From contig NC_014217.1 of assembly GCF_000092925.1 (NCBI RefSeq), positions 372,001 through 436,000 of the forward strand: a stretch of DNA of 64,000 bases, written 5' to 3'. The first letter of the stretch is position 1, and each line of letters starts with the position of its first letter. Made by a program: the position numbers and the translations under genes. This DNA is from Ancylobacter novellus DSM 506. GTDB lineage: Bacteria > Pseudomonadota > Alphaproteobacteria > Rhizobiales > Xanthobacteraceae. The notes below the pieces were generated by a model. It saw nothing but the letters and a program-made list of their open reading frames with translations, had not been told where the DNA came from and searched no databases. Positions 7,072 through 15,995 of this stretch are shown here, in pieces.

Positions 7072-9408
7072 ATGAATGCCGAGCCGTTTACTAGCGAGGC
7101 CTATGCCGAGGGCGCGCGGGAGCGCGCCTGGCAGGAGGTGCTCGGCGGCTTCGGGCTGCATTCGCTGGGTGGGCGCCAGGGCACGCCCGCCCATGCCAGC
7201 GCGCTGTCGCGGCTCTCCTCGCTCGGGGTGCGGCTCGGGACCCTCGCGGCCGACGCACAGACGCTCCGCCCGCTCTCCGGGCGCGGGGGGCTGCCGCTGC
7301 TGCTGCTGCCGGTCGAGACCACGATGGTGCTCACCATCGCGGGCGACTCGCAGATCGTGCCAGCCGGCCATGTCGTCCTCGGGCCGCGCGGGGCGGACTG
7401 GCAGGTGCAGTTCCAGCGCGGCGTGCGTGCGCTCGCGCTCTCCGTGCCGGCGGAGGCCTTCCGTGGCCGCAAGGTGGCCCCGCTCGCGGCCTGCCCGCCC
7501 CGGGTCTTCGCGCCCGACGGGCTGGCGGATGTGCTGGCACGGACCGTCCAGTCGGGCAGCGGCGCGCTCGACCGGCTCTCGGATGCGGAATGGGAAGCGG
7601 TGGCGCAGAGCGCCGCCGAGCTTCTGCTCGCGCTGTCGGCGGAACTGGCGACGACCAGGGCCGACCCGTCCTCCAGCCGCGCCGCGCTGCTCCAGCGGAT
7701 CTACGCCGCGATCGAGCGGAACATCGGCAGCGAGGACGTTTCGATCGCCGAGATAGCGCGGGGCGAGGGCATTTCCGAACGCTACCTCCAGAAGCTGTTC
7801 GAGGGCACGGGTGAGAGCTTCAGTCATTATGTGCGTGAGCGGCGCCTGCAGCGCGCCTGGCACGACCTTGCCAATCCGGGCGAGGCGACGGTGCCGATCT
7901 CGGAGGTCGCCTATCGCTACGGTTTCGCCGATTCCGCCCATTTCAGCCGCCTCTTCCGCGAGCGCTTCGGGCTGCCGCCGCGGGAGCTGCGCCGGCGGGA
8001 GGCCGGCCGGCATGGCCAGGACGCGTTGCCGAGCGGCCAGCGAGGCTGGCCGCAGGAGGCGCTGGTGCAGTTGCGCGCCCGCCAGACGGAAGCCGAGCCC
8101 GATGCGCGTCGCGGCGTCGTGCTCGGCAGCGACCCGCCCGCCGATGCCCCGGAATCTCCGGCGCACCACTATCTTCCGGTCAACGCCCATCATGTGCACT
8201 GGGGCTTCTTCAGCCGCTCGCTGAAGCCGCTGCTGGAGATCGATTCCGGCGACATAGTCACGGTCGAGACACTGACCCAGCATGCCTCCGACGCGCCCGA
8301 ACTGATGATAGAGGGCGATCCGGGCGCCGAGAGCGTGTTCCACTGGACCCGCGCGGCAAAGGCGGTCGACCGGCGCGGCGCGGGGCCGCTCGACGCCTCG
8401 GTGTTCGGCCGCGGCGCCGGCGAGGGCTTCGGCGTGCACATCTGCACCGGCCCCATAGCGATAAGAGGTGCCCAGCCCGGCGATGTGCTGGAGGTCGAGA
8501 TTCTCGATATCGAGCCGCGTCCCTCCCGCCACCCGGATCATGCCGGCCGCGTCTTCGGCAGCAGCGTCGCGGCCTGGTGGGGCTTCCACTATTCGGAGTT
8601 CCTCAGCGAGCCGCATCCGCGCGAGACGGTGACGATCTACGAAATCCTCGCCGATGCGGACGAGCCCCACGCGAAGGCGGTGCACGCCTATCGCTGGGAG
8701 CCGCAAACGGACCCCTCCGGCGTCCGGCACCTGCTCTACGACTATCCCGGCGTGCCCGTCCGTCCCGGCACGGTGACGCCGAAGAAGGGGGTGCTGGAGG
8801 GCGTGCGCATCCCGCTGCGTCCCCATTTCGGCGTCATCGCGGTGGCGCCGCGCGAGACGGGCCTCGTCGATTCCGTGCCGCCGGCCTATTTCGGCGGCAA
8901 TCTCGACAATTGGCGGCTCGGCAAGGGCGCGACGATCTACCTGCCGGTCTCGGTGCCCGGCGCGCTGCTCTCGGTCGGCGACCCGCACGCGGCGCAGGGC
9001 GACGGCGAGCTCTCGGGCACAGCCATCGAATGCTCGATGACCGGCACGTTTCGCGTGATCCTGCACAGGAAGGCCGACACCGCCGGCACATTGCTGGCCG
9101 ACCTGACCTATCCGCTGATCGAGACCACCGACGACTGGGTGCTTACCGGCTTCAGCCACCCCAACTATCTCGCCGAGTTCGGCGCCGACGGCCAGAGCGA
9201 GGTCTACGCCAAGTCGTCGCTCGACCTCGCCATGCGCGACGCCTTCCGCAAGGTGCGGCGCTTCCTGATGACGACGAAGGGCCTGAGCGAGGACGAAGCC
9301 ATCGCGCTCATGTCGGCGGCGGTCGATTTCGGCATCACCCAGGTGGTGGACGGCAATTGGGGCGTCCACGCCATCCTCAGCAAGCGTCTCTTCCCGGATC
9401 GGGGCTGA
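7072..9408 (+). CDS. AraC-type transcriptional regulator fused to a formamidase/acetamidase domain
   Basis: This is one uninterrupted 778-residue chain. Residues about 1-200 resemble the N-terminal sensor region of AraC-like activators. Residues about 201-313 hold the two-helix-turn-helix AraC domain, including VSIAEIARGEGISERYLQ and ISEVAYRYGFADSAHFSR. After a polar linker of about 50 residues, a complete FmdA-type domain runs from about 363 to 778 and parallels the stand-alone enzyme just upstream end to end, keeping VHWGFFSRSL, GEGFGVHICTGP and GDPHAAQGDGELSG. No in-frame ATG or ribosome site marks a separate enzyme gene at the junction. A likely reading is an amide-responsive regulator whose enzyme domain senses or depletes the inducer. 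Whether the domain is catalytic is untested. Confidence 0.9.
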   Translation: MNAEPFTSEAYAEGARERAWQEVLGGFGLHSLGGRQGTPAHASALSRLSSLGVRLGTLAADAQTLRPLSGRGGLPLLLLPVETTMVLTIAGDSQIVPAGHVVLGPRGADWQVQFQRGVRALALSVPAEAFRGRKVAPLAACPPRVFAPDGLADVLARTVQSGSGALDRLSDAEWEAVAQSAAELLLALSAELATTRADPSSSRAALLQRIYAAIERNIGSEDVSIAEIARGEGISERYLQKLFEGTGESFSHYVRERRLQRAWHDLANPGEATVPISEVAYRYGFADSAHFSRLFRERFGLPPRELRRREAGRHGQDALPSGQRGWPQEALVQLRARQTEAEPDARRGVVLGSDPPADAPESPAHHYLPVNAHHVHWGFFSRSLKPLLEIDSGDIVTVETLTQHASDAPELMIEGDPGAESVFHWTRAAKAVDRRGAGPLDASVFGRGAGEGFGVHICTGPIAIRGAQPGDVLEVEILDIEPRPSRHPDHAGRVFGSSVAAWWGFHYSEFLSEPHPRETVTIYEILADADEPHAKAVHAYRWEPQTDPSGVRHLLYDYPGVPVRPGTVTPKKGVLEGVRIPLRPHFGVIAVAPRETGLVDSVPPAYFGGNLDNWRLGKGATIYLPVSVPGALLSVGDPHAAQGDGELSGTAIECSMTGTFRVILHRKADTAGTLLADLTYPLIETTDDWVLTGFSHPNYLAEFGADGQSEVYAKSSLDLAMRDAFRKVRRFLMTTKGLSEDEAIALMSAAVDFGITQVVDGNWGVHAILSKRLFPDRG

Positions 9409-9412
9409 GCCG

Positions 9413-10240
9413 TCAGCCGTCGGTCGAAATGGTGACGGGCTTCCAGGCCTCGATCTCCTGCCTGAGGCGCTCGATCCGGTCCGAGACGAGGCCGAGGGCG
9501 TCGCTGCCGAGCAGGAGCTGTGGCGGAGGGGTGTCGGATTCGACGAGGCGCAGGACCGCTGCCGCCAGCTTCTCGGGATCGCCGAGCTGCTTGCCGCTCC
9601 TGGCCTGCCGAGCCTGCCGGATCGGATCGAACAGCGCGTCATAGTCTGGGATCGACCGCTCGGTGCGGACCATCGAGCGTCCGGCCCAATCCGTCCGGAA
9701 GGAGCCGGGGCACAGGGCCGTCACATGGACGCCGAAGGGTGCCATCTCCGCGCGCATGACTTCCGAGATGCCCTGGAGCGCGAACTTGCTCCCGCAGTAA
9801 TAGGCGATGCCGGGCATGGTGATCATGCCGCCCATCGAGGTCACGTTGACGATGAAGCCGCGGCGCCTTTCGCGAAACCGCGGCAGGAAGGCTTTCGCAA
9901 CCGCGACGGCGCCGAAGACGTTCACGTCGAACTGGCGCCGCATCTCTTCCAGCGGCGACTCTTCGAGCACCCCCTCGTGCCCGTAGCCGGCATTATTGAT
10001 GAGCACGTCGACCGGTCCGTGATCGTCCTCGGCCTGCCGGACCACGTCATCGATGCGGTCGAACTCGGTCACGTCGCACAGGACCGGGCGTACCGCCGGC
10101 AGGCGTTCGGCGAGCGCTGCCCGCGTCTCCTCCGAGCGGACGGTGCCGATGACCTGGTGGCCCTCGCGGAGGGCGGCCGCGGCGATGGCGAAGCCGAAGC
10201 CGGAATTCGCGCCGGTGATGAAGAAGGTCTTGCCTGACAT
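9413..10240 (-). CDS. SDR family NAD(P)-dependent oxidoreductase
   Basis: This is a 275-residue classical short-chain dehydrogenase. The N-terminal Rossmann motif is TGANSGFG, followed by NNAGYG and the catalytic Ser and Y-x3-K (YYCGSK). The start at 10240 is preferred over one 13 codons earlier because the product then opens directly with the Rossmann strand, and AAGGAG lies upstream. It converges with the AraC-formamidase gene, with 4 bases between stops, and is divergent from an AraC regulator at 10316 that probably controls it. The substrate is unknown; similar proteins are often annotated as generic oxidoreductases. Confidence 0.88.
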   Translation of the reverse strand: MSGKTFFITGANSGFGFAIAAAALREGHQVIGTVRSEETRAALAERLPAVRPVLCDVTEFDRIDDVVRQAEDDHGPVDVLINNAGYGHEGVLEESPLEEMRRQFDVNVFGAVAVAKAFLPRFRERRRGFIVNVTSMGGMITMPGIAYYCGSKFALQGISEVMRAEMAPFGVHVTALCPGSFRTDWAGRSMVRTERSIPDYDALFDPIRQARQARSGKQLGDPEKLAAAVLRLVESDTPPPQLLLGSDALGLVSDRIERLRQEIEAWKPVTISTDG

Positions 10241-10315
10241 GAGCGCCGTTCTCTCCTTGATGGGACGGTCCATGACCAATAATCTTCCTCGAGGCGATCA
10301 TCGATCCTGAAAATT

Positions 10316-11251
10316 ATGAATGTCTTGCCAGATCCTATGAAGGCGGTGGAGGAGCGGTCGGCGCGGCGAGAGCTGGTGGAGCTGGCCGAACGTCTTGCCC
10401 CCCGCCATGGCTACAATCCGACCGGGCTCGACAATGTTCGCCTCCTCAGGACCGAGGCGGTCCTCCACGACATTCCCGTGCTTTATCGGCCGGGCGCGGT
10501 GTTCGTGCTGCAGGGCCGCAAGCAAGGCCTGCTGGAGGACGAGGTTTATCTCTATGACGAGGAACACTATCTGGCGGTGTCGGTGCCGGTGTCGTTCCGG
10601 ATGCAATCCATCGCCAGCGCCGAACGCCCCCTGCTTGCCGTCTACGTCGAGTTCGACATGCGCCTCGCCGCCGAGATCGCCTCGGAAGTGGGGGTGAGGC
10701 GTGCCGAGCCGGCAGCCGGCAAGATGAGGGGCCTGGCGTCGAGCCGCATGGAGCCGGCTATCGAGGACGTCGTGCTGCGATTGCTGCGGGCGCTGCGCGA
10801 TCCGGTCGAGCTCGCCGTCCTAGGCGCCGCCATCTCGCGCGAGCTGCATTACCGCGTCCTGGTTGGCCCGCAGGGCGGCGCGATGATCGCGGCCCTGCAG
10901 CAGCGCGGCACCAGCGGGAGGATCGTGCAAAGCCTCGCCCGGCTACGCGAAACCTACGATTCCGCGCTTTCCGTCGCCGCGCTGGCAGGCGAGGCGGGGA
11001 TGAGCGTTCCTTCCTACCACGTCCACTTCAAGGCCCTGACCGGTAGTACGCCGATGCAGTATGTGAAGGCGATGCGGCTCCACGAGGCGCGGCTGATGAT
11101 CGCCCGGCAGGACAGGACGATCGCGGAGGTCGCGGCCTGCGTCGGCTATGCCAGCCCCGCCCAGTTCAGCCGCGACTTCAAGCGCCATTTCCGGCGCACG
11201 GCCTCCGAGGAGGCCAGATGGGTCCGGCAGCATCTCGGCGAGCTTGCCTGA
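10316..11251 (+). CDS. AraC family transcriptional regulator (AraC_N type)
   Basis: This 311-residue regulator has an AraC_N-type cupin-like N-terminal domain, seen as the stretch with RTEAVLHDIPVLYRPGAV and YLYDEEHYLAVSVPV, followed by a C-terminal AraC helix-turn-helix region (VAALAGEAGMSVPSYHVHF and IAEVAACVGYASPAQFSR). This subtype is commonly encoded beside short-chain dehydrogenases or alcohol dehydrogenases. It is divergent from the SDR at 9413-10240, with about 75 bases between starts, so it probably activates that gene. No clear ribosome site precedes ATG 10316, and ATG 10337 is an alternative start. Confidence 0.88.
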   Translation: MNVLPDPMKAVEERSARRELVELAERLAPRHGYNPTGLDNVRLLRTEAVLHDIPVLYRPGAVFVLQGRKQGLLEDEVYLYDEEHYLAVSVPVSFRMQSIASAERPLLAVYVEFDMRLAAEIASEVGVRRAEPAAGKMRGLASSRMEPAIEDVVLRLLRALRDPVELAVLGAAISRELHYRVLVGPQGGAMIAALQQRGTSGRIVQSLARLRETYDSALSVAALAGEAGMSVPSYHVHFKALTGSTPMQYVKAMRLHEARLMIARQDRTIAEVAACVGYASPAQFSRDFKRHFRRTASEEARWVRQHLGELA

Positions 11252-11278
11252 GCCGCGGCGAGTGCCCGACCGAGCGCC

Positions 11279-12586
11279 TCAGCGGCGCTCGTACCAGTCC
11301 TGTAGCCGGTACCAGGCGGCGACGATCGGCACGAACCACGGATTGCCGGAATAGAGCGGCACGGCGGTGAACTGCTCGCGGTCGAAGGCGGTCGTCCGGT
11401 TCTGCCGGCCGAGGATCTTCTGCGCCGTCTGGTAGCCGAGATAGGACATCAGCGCGACGCCGTTGCCGTTGCAGCCGACCGCGAAGTCGGAATTGTCGCG
11501 CCGGCCCATATGGGCGACCTTGTCCACCGTCATGGCGACGAAGCCGCTCCAGGCATGGCTGATCCTGTAGGCCTTCAGCTCGGGCCAAATCTCCGTCATC
11601 CGCTCATAGATCGCCGGCGCGGCGTCGCGGTCCTCGCGCTCGAAGAAGCCGGGGCGCGAGCCGAACAGGATGCGTGTGCCATCCGGCGAGGGCCGGCTGT
11701 AGATCACGTCGCGCCGCGTGTCGGAGATCATCCGGGCCCTGGGAATCAGCGTCTCGATGAGATCGGCCGGCAGTGGCTCGGTGGCGATCTGGTAGCTCTT
11801 CACCGGCACCACGCGGCGGGCGAGGTCGGGATGGCCGTCCTTGCGAGTATAACCATTGGTGGCGCTGACCACGTGCCGGGCGAGGATGTCGCCGCGCGTC
11901 GTCGGCACCCGCTTCAGCCCGCCATCGGCGTCCTGCACGGGGCCGGCCTTGGCGTGCGAGCGCAGCTTCGCGCCGCTCGCGCGCGCCCGCTGGCGCAGGG
12001 CCTGATGGTACTTGCCGGGATGCAGCCCGCCATACTCATCGACCACGATGCCACCATGATAGTAGTCCGAGCCGATCGCATGCCGCTGATTGGCGCGGTC
12101 GTAGAGATGCACGGTCACGCCGGTCTTCTCGGCGAGGATCCGGCCATTGTGCCAGGTCGGCTGGAGAAGGGACGGCGCATGCGCGCCGAAGAAGCGGCCG
12201 GTGATCTTCAGGTCGGCGTCGAGCCCTTCGCCCTGGATGAGGTTCTGCAGATAGTCGAAGGAGGAGATGCTGTCGCCGATCATGCGGTTGAACAGCTCGG
12301 GGTCGATGCCCTTGATGGCGCCGCCAACCACCAGCTTCTGGCCGCTCGAGACCATGCCGCCCGAGCGCGTCGAGCCGCCTTCGCCGATGCGTTCCCCATC
12401 GATCACCACCACGTCGAGCCCGGCGCGGGCAAGCTCGGTCGCGGCGTTGAGGCCGGCATAACCCGAGCCGATGACCACCGCGTCGGCGCGGGCCGGGAGC
12501 GGGTCGAGGTCGGTCTCCGGCTCGGCGGCGTCCCACCAATAAGGTTGGGCCTTGAAGCCCTCCGCGAAAATGTCTGCTGCCGACAT
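11279..12586 (-). CDS. FAD-dependent oxidoreductase (DAO/gamma-glutamylputrescine oxidase-like)
   Basis: This is a 435-residue flavoprotein of the D-amino-acid oxidase-like superfamily. The FAD-binding motif VVIGSGYAGLNAATELA lies near residue 36, followed by the conserved STRSGGMVSSG segment. No signal peptide or membrane anchor is seen, so it is cytoplasmic. It is the last gene of a minus-strand operon (binding protein, two permeases, ATPase, this enzyme), so it probably oxidises the imported amine or amino acid. It belongs to the group annotated as PuuB or glycine oxidase-like; the substrate is not resolved. Confidence 0.86.
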   Translation of the reverse strand: MSAADIFAEGFKAQPYWWDAAEPETDLDPLPARADAVVIGSGYAGLNAATELARAGLDVVVIDGERIGEGGSTRSGGMVSSGQKLVVGGAIKGIDPELFNRMIGDSISSFDYLQNLIQGEGLDADLKITGRFFGAHAPSLLQPTWHNGRILAEKTGVTVHLYDRANQRHAIGSDYYHGGIVVDEYGGLHPGKYHQALRQRARASGAKLRSHAKAGPVQDADGGLKRVPTTRGDILARHVVSATNGYTRKDGHPDLARRVVPVKSYQIATEPLPADLIETLIPRARMISDTRRDVIYSRPSPDGTRILFGSRPGFFEREDRDAAPAIYERMTEIWPELKAYRISHAWSGFVAMTVDKVAHMGRRDNSDFAVGCNGNGVALMSYLGYQTAQKILGRQNRTTAFDREQFTAVPLYSGNPWFVPIVAAWYRLQDWYERR

Positions 12587-12657
12587 TGCACTGCCTCTGC
12601 TGAATGAACGCGTGGGCTCGAGGGGCGCCGACGCGTTCGGAAATCGGGGGAGGGGGC

Positions 12658-12687
12658 CTAGAGCACCTGTCCCTAGAGCACCTGTCC
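12658..12687. repeat. Perfect 15-bp tandem duplication at the 3' end of the ATPase gene
   Basis: CTAGAGCACCTGTCC occurs twice in direct succession (12658-12672 and 12673-12687). On the minus strand each copy encodes Gly-Gln-Val-Leu-stop in the frame of the ATPase. Translation ends in the first copy met, at 12673, leaving the second as a relic of slippage or unequal duplication. Confidence 0.85.
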
Positions 12688-13419
12688 TAGGAACTCGCGC
12701 GTGCGCGCATCCTGCGGCGCATCGAAGATCTGCGCCGGCGGCCCGCTCTCGACGATGCGGCCGTGATCGGTGAAGCAGACCCGGTCCGCCACCTCGCGGG
12801 CGAATTTCATCTCATGGGTGACGAGGATGCAGGTCAGCCTGTCGTCGACCAGCTCGCGGATGGCGGTGAGCACCTCCTTCACCGTCTCCGGGTCGAGCGC
12901 CGCCGTCACCTCGTCGAACAGGATGACCTGCGGTTCCATGGCAAGCGCGCGGGCGATGGCGACGCGCTGCTGCTGGCCGCCGGAGAGCTGGCCGGGATAG
13001 GCATCGGCCTTGTTCGACAGCCGCACCTTGGCGAGGAGGCGGTGGGCCCGCGCCTCGACCTCCCTCGCGTCGTGGCCGAGCACCTGGACGGGCGCCATCA
13101 TGATGTTCTGCAGCACCGTGCGGTGCGGGAACAGGTTGTACTGCTGGAACACCATCGACACCTGATGGCGCAGCGGCCGCATCTCCTTCTCGGTCTTCAG
13201 CTTGTGGACCTCGTGCTGGCCCACGCGGATGCTGCCGCCGTCTATCGGGATCAGTCCGTTTATGCAGCGCAGGATGGTCGACTTGCCCGAGCCGGAAGGG
13301 CCGATGATGCACACCGCCTCGCCATCCTTTACCGAGAGCGAGATGCCCTTCAGCACCTGGAACGAACCGAAGCTCTTGGTGACCCCGTCGAGCTCGATCA
13401 GCGTGTCGGCGCGGTTCAT
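12673..13419 (-). CDS. Amino acid ABC transporter ATP-binding protein
   Basis: This is a 248-residue ATPase of the polar amino acid (GlnQ/HisP) type. Walker [10 protein letters not shown] is at residues 40-48, the Q-loop is FQQYNLFPH, the signature is LSGGQQQR, and Walker B is VILFDE followed by VTAALDPE in place of the more usual PTSALDPE. ATG 13419 overlaps the upstream permease stop by 4 bases, so translation is coupled. It energises import by the two permeases at 13416-14946 with the binding protein at 14972-15796. A 15-bp tandem duplication covers its stop codon. Confidence 0.94.
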   Translation of the reverse strand: MNRADTLIELDGVTKSFGSFQVLKGISLSVKDGEAVCIIGPSGSGKSTILRCINGLIPIDGGSIRVGQHEVHKLKTEKEMRPLRHQVSMVFQQYNLFPHRTVLQNIMMAPVQVLGHDAREVEARAHRLLAKVRLSNKADAYPGQLSGGQQQRVAIARALAMEPQVILFDEVTAALDPETVKEVLTAIRELVDDRLTCILVTHEMKFAREVADRVCFTDHGRIVESGPPAQIFDAPQDARTREFLGQVL

Positions 13420-14228
13420 AGGGCGTCTCCCTTGACCGACTGTTCCATCCGCCGCGCCAGCAGCGCGATCGGGTAGCAATAGGCGAAGAACAGGAACAGG
13501 GTGGCAATGTAAAAATAGACGATGACCCGCTCGTTCTCCATGGAAAGAAGCGTATTCAGCGTCGTAATGACGTCCTGAATACCTGTCACCGTGGCGAGAG
13601 AGGTGGCGATCATCAGCAGGGCGTAGAGGTTCATCCAGCCCGGGATCATGCGGCGCAGCGCCTGCGGCAGGATGATGCGCCAATAGATCGCCATCGGCAT
13701 GTAGCCGAAGGCGCGCGCCGCCTCCCACTGGCCGGAATGGATGGACTGCACGGCGCCGCGGATGATCTCGGCGAAGTTCGCCCCGGTCGGCAGGGCAAGG
13801 CCGATCACCGCCTTGACGAAGGCCGGCACGGCGATGCTGAACCCGAACAGCCGGACGTTGAACGGGATGATGTAGAGCATCGCGAACAGCAGCACGAGCC
13901 AGGGCGAGTTGCGCAGGAAGTTCATGATGAAGAAGCAGGGCAGGCGGATCGCCCGGTTCCTCGCCATCATGCCGAAGGCGAGCAGCGTTCCCATCACCGC
14001 GGCCAGCACCATGGAGCAAAGGCCGAGGAAGATGTTCAGCACGAAGCCGCCGGTGAGCGGCCAGCCGGAGCCGCTGCCGGTGAGCAGCAGCGGCAGGCGC
14101 AGCCACACGCGCTGCCAGTTCGCGGCGCCGCCGGTGAGCGCATCCGCCGCCAGCCAGGCGACGAGCGCCAGCACGATGGCGAGCTGCACCGCGCGCTTCT
14201 TCTCGTGATAGGTGAGGGGCCACTGCAT
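13416..14228 (-). CDS. Amino acid ABC transporter permease (second)
   Basis: This is a 270-residue inner-membrane permease of the HisMQ family, with several hydrophobic helices and the EAA-type cytoplasmic loop ending in QALRRMIPGWMN. The segment FLRNSPWLVLLF is the typical start of the permease core. It lies one base after the first permease stop and overlaps the ATPase gene by 4 bases. The two permeases probably form a heterodimer. The N-terminal extension of about 60 residues with an extra hydrophobic segment is slightly long for the family. Confidence 0.92.
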   Translation of the reverse strand: MQWPLTYHEKKRAVQLAIVLALVAWLAADALTGGAANWQRVWLRLPLLLTGSGSGWPLTGGFVLNIFLGLCSMVLAAVMGTLLAFGMMARNRAIRLPCFFIMNFLRNSPWLVLLFAMLYIIPFNVRLFGFSIAVPAFVKAVIGLALPTGANFAEIIRGAVQSIHSGQWEAARAFGYMPMAIYWRIILPQALRRMIPGWMNLYALLMIATSLATVTGIQDVITTLNTLLSMENERVIVYFYIATLFLFFAYCYPIALLARRMEQSVKGDAL

Positions 14229-14229
14229 C

Positions 14230-14946
14230 TCAGTGGCCCTTGCCGTAGCCGGGGAAGGCGAGCGCCTGCTCGATGCGCGACATGCCCCAGGACAGAAGGC
14301 TCACCAGCGACACGTAGATCAGCAACACCAGCAGCATGACCTCGGCGGTGCGGAACGTGTCGTTGTAGATCTGGCCGGCGTAGTACATCAGCTCCGGGAC
14401 CGTGATGACCGAGGCCTGCGAGGTGGTCTTGAACAGGTTGGTCAGGATATTGGTGAGCGCCGGCAGGCAGATGCGGCTGGCGATCGGCATCTCGATGCGC
14501 CGGAAGCGGGCCCAGCGGCTGTAGCCGAGCGAGCGCGCCGCCTCGGTGACCGAGTGCGGCAGGCTCTCCAGTCCGGAACGGAAGGCCTCGATGCACAGCG
14601 CGCCGCCGAACAGGCTCAGCGAAACCAGGGCGCAGTCGAAGGCCGAGAGCAGCGGCACGCTCAGCCCCGTCGCCGGGTCGGTCACGCGCAGCCCGATGGT
14701 GCTGAGCGTGAAGTAGAAGAACAGCATCTGCAGCAGCGGCGGAGTGTTGCGGAACAATTCGACGAAGAGCTCGATCAGCGCGTCGAGCCAGGCGATGCGC
14801 AGGCTCAGCGCCAGCGCCCCGAACGCGCCGATGAGGATGGCGATCGCCGAGGAGGCGAGCGCCAGTCCGATGGTGGTGAGCGTCCCGCGAAGCAGCCAGT
14901 CCTGATAGACCGGGTCGCTCAGCCAGGAATAGTCGAGACCGAACAA
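14230..14946 (-). CDS. Amino acid ABC transporter permease (first)
   Basis: This is a 238-residue HisMQ-family permease. Visible hallmarks are ELFRNTPPLLQMLFFYF, typical of the family, and the EAA loop region RSLGYSRWARFRRIEMP. Length is normal. It follows the binding-protein gene by 25 bases and precedes the second permease by one base, on the minus strand. It pairs with that permease and the ATPase to form an importer for an amino acid or amine that the downstream FAD enzyme probably oxidises. Confidence 0.92.
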   Translation of the reverse strand: MFGLDYSWLSDPVYQDWLLRGTLTTIGLALASSAIAILIGAFGALALSLRIAWLDALIELFVELFRNTPPLLQMLFFYFTLSTIGLRVTDPATGLSVPLLSAFDCALVSLSLFGGALCIEAFRSGLESLPHSVTEAARSLGYSRWARFRRIEMPIASRICLPALTNILTNLFKTTSQASVITVPELMYYAGQIYNDTFRTAEVMLLVLLIYVSLVSLLSWGMSRIEQALAFPGYGKGH

Positions 14947-14971
14947 GAGGTAGGCTCCGCGGGACGGTGGA

Positions 14972-15796
14972 TCACGGCTTCAGCTTGGCGGCGGCGGCCT
15001 TGGCCCGCTCGGCGATGTACTTGGCAGGGGGCATGCCGTAGGTGGTTTCCCACTCGATCAGCTTGCCCTCGGCTTCGGCCTTGGTGATCGCCTTGTTCAC
15101 CGCGTCGCGGAACGCCACGTCGTTCTTGCGGATGCCGGCCGCCTGCGGGATGTACTCATAGGGGTCGACGGCGATCTTGTAGCCCGCCCAATCGGCCTCC
15201 TCGGTCTTCTGGCGCAGCGTCATGTCGTCGAAGACGAAGCCGACGCAGCGATTGTCCTTGAGCGCACGGTAGGCCTCCGGCTGCGTCTTGAACGCGGTGA
15301 GCTGGATGCCGAGGTCGCCGGACAGGTGCTTGTTGTAGTAGGAGCCCTGGATGCCGCAGAGCGTGAGACCCTTGAGCTCTTCCCACTTGCTGAAGGTCGC
15401 CGCCTTGGGGGCGATGACCGAGGGTCCCGGCGCCGAGACGTAATATTCCGAGAAGTCGATCACCTTGCCGCGCTCCTCGGTGACGCCGAGCGTGGCGAGG
15501 ATGATGTCGATGCGGCCGGAATTCAGGAATTCGATGCGGTTGGCGGCGACCACGGGCACCAGCTCGAACTTGCCTTCGGGGCCGAGCAGTTCCTTGGCGA
15601 TGTACTTGCCGAGATCCACCTCGAAGCCGACGATCTCGCCCTTGTCGTTGAGGAAGCCGTAAGGCGGGTAGTCGTTCTTGACGCCGATCGTCAGCGTGCC
15701 CTTGGCCTTGACGTCGGCGAGCGTGTCGGCGCTCGCCGCACCGATGCCCAGCGTCATCGCGAGCGAGGCGGCGATGGTCAGGATGGAAGTTCTCAC
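14972..15796 (-). CDS. Periplasmic amino-acid-type substrate-binding protein
   Basis: This is a 274-residue family 3 binding protein with a short signal peptide cut near ASA-D (residue 20-25). The GTG start at 15796 is chosen because AGAGGGA lies six bases upstream and the product starts directly with a basic n-region. The mature N-terminus shows GTLTIGVKNDYPPYGFLND and GFEVDLGKYIA, typical of amino acid binding proteins. It is the first gene of the importer operon and is divergent from an IclR regulator, with about 200 bases between, likely the control region. The ligand is unknown. Confidence 0.9.
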   Translation of the reverse strand: MRTSILTIAASLAMTLGIGAASADTLADVKAKGTLTIGVKNDYPPYGFLNDKGEIVGFEVDLGKYIAKELLGPEGKFELVPVVAANRIEFLNSGRIDIILATLGVTEERGKVIDFSEYYVSAPGPSVIAPKAATFSKWEELKGLTLCGIQGSYYNKHLSGDLGIQLTAFKTQPEAYRALKDNRCVGFVFDDMTLRQKTEEADWAGYKIAVDPYEYIPQAAGIRKNDVAFRDAVNKAITKAEAEGKLIEWETTYGMPPAKYIAERAKAAAAKLKP

Positions 15797-15995
15797 GTTA
15801 CGTCCCTCTGGTTCTGGTTGAGCATTACGTCGCGTGGCGCGAAGGTAGCGAGGCCGCGCAATGAGCCGGCTGCACCAGCAGGTCTGATCAAAAACTGACC
15901 CGCCCCCTGTCTGCTTGTTTTTTGGACATTGATTATCAGAACTTCTCACACTATAAGCTTGGGACGGCGTTTTTATCACTATGTAGAAATTCCCG

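Noticed and set aside
6931..9642. Open frame of 903 codons on the minus strand
   Set aside because: It is antisense to the AraC-formamidase fusion and has typical shadow composition with no domain. The plus-strand gene has clear domains.
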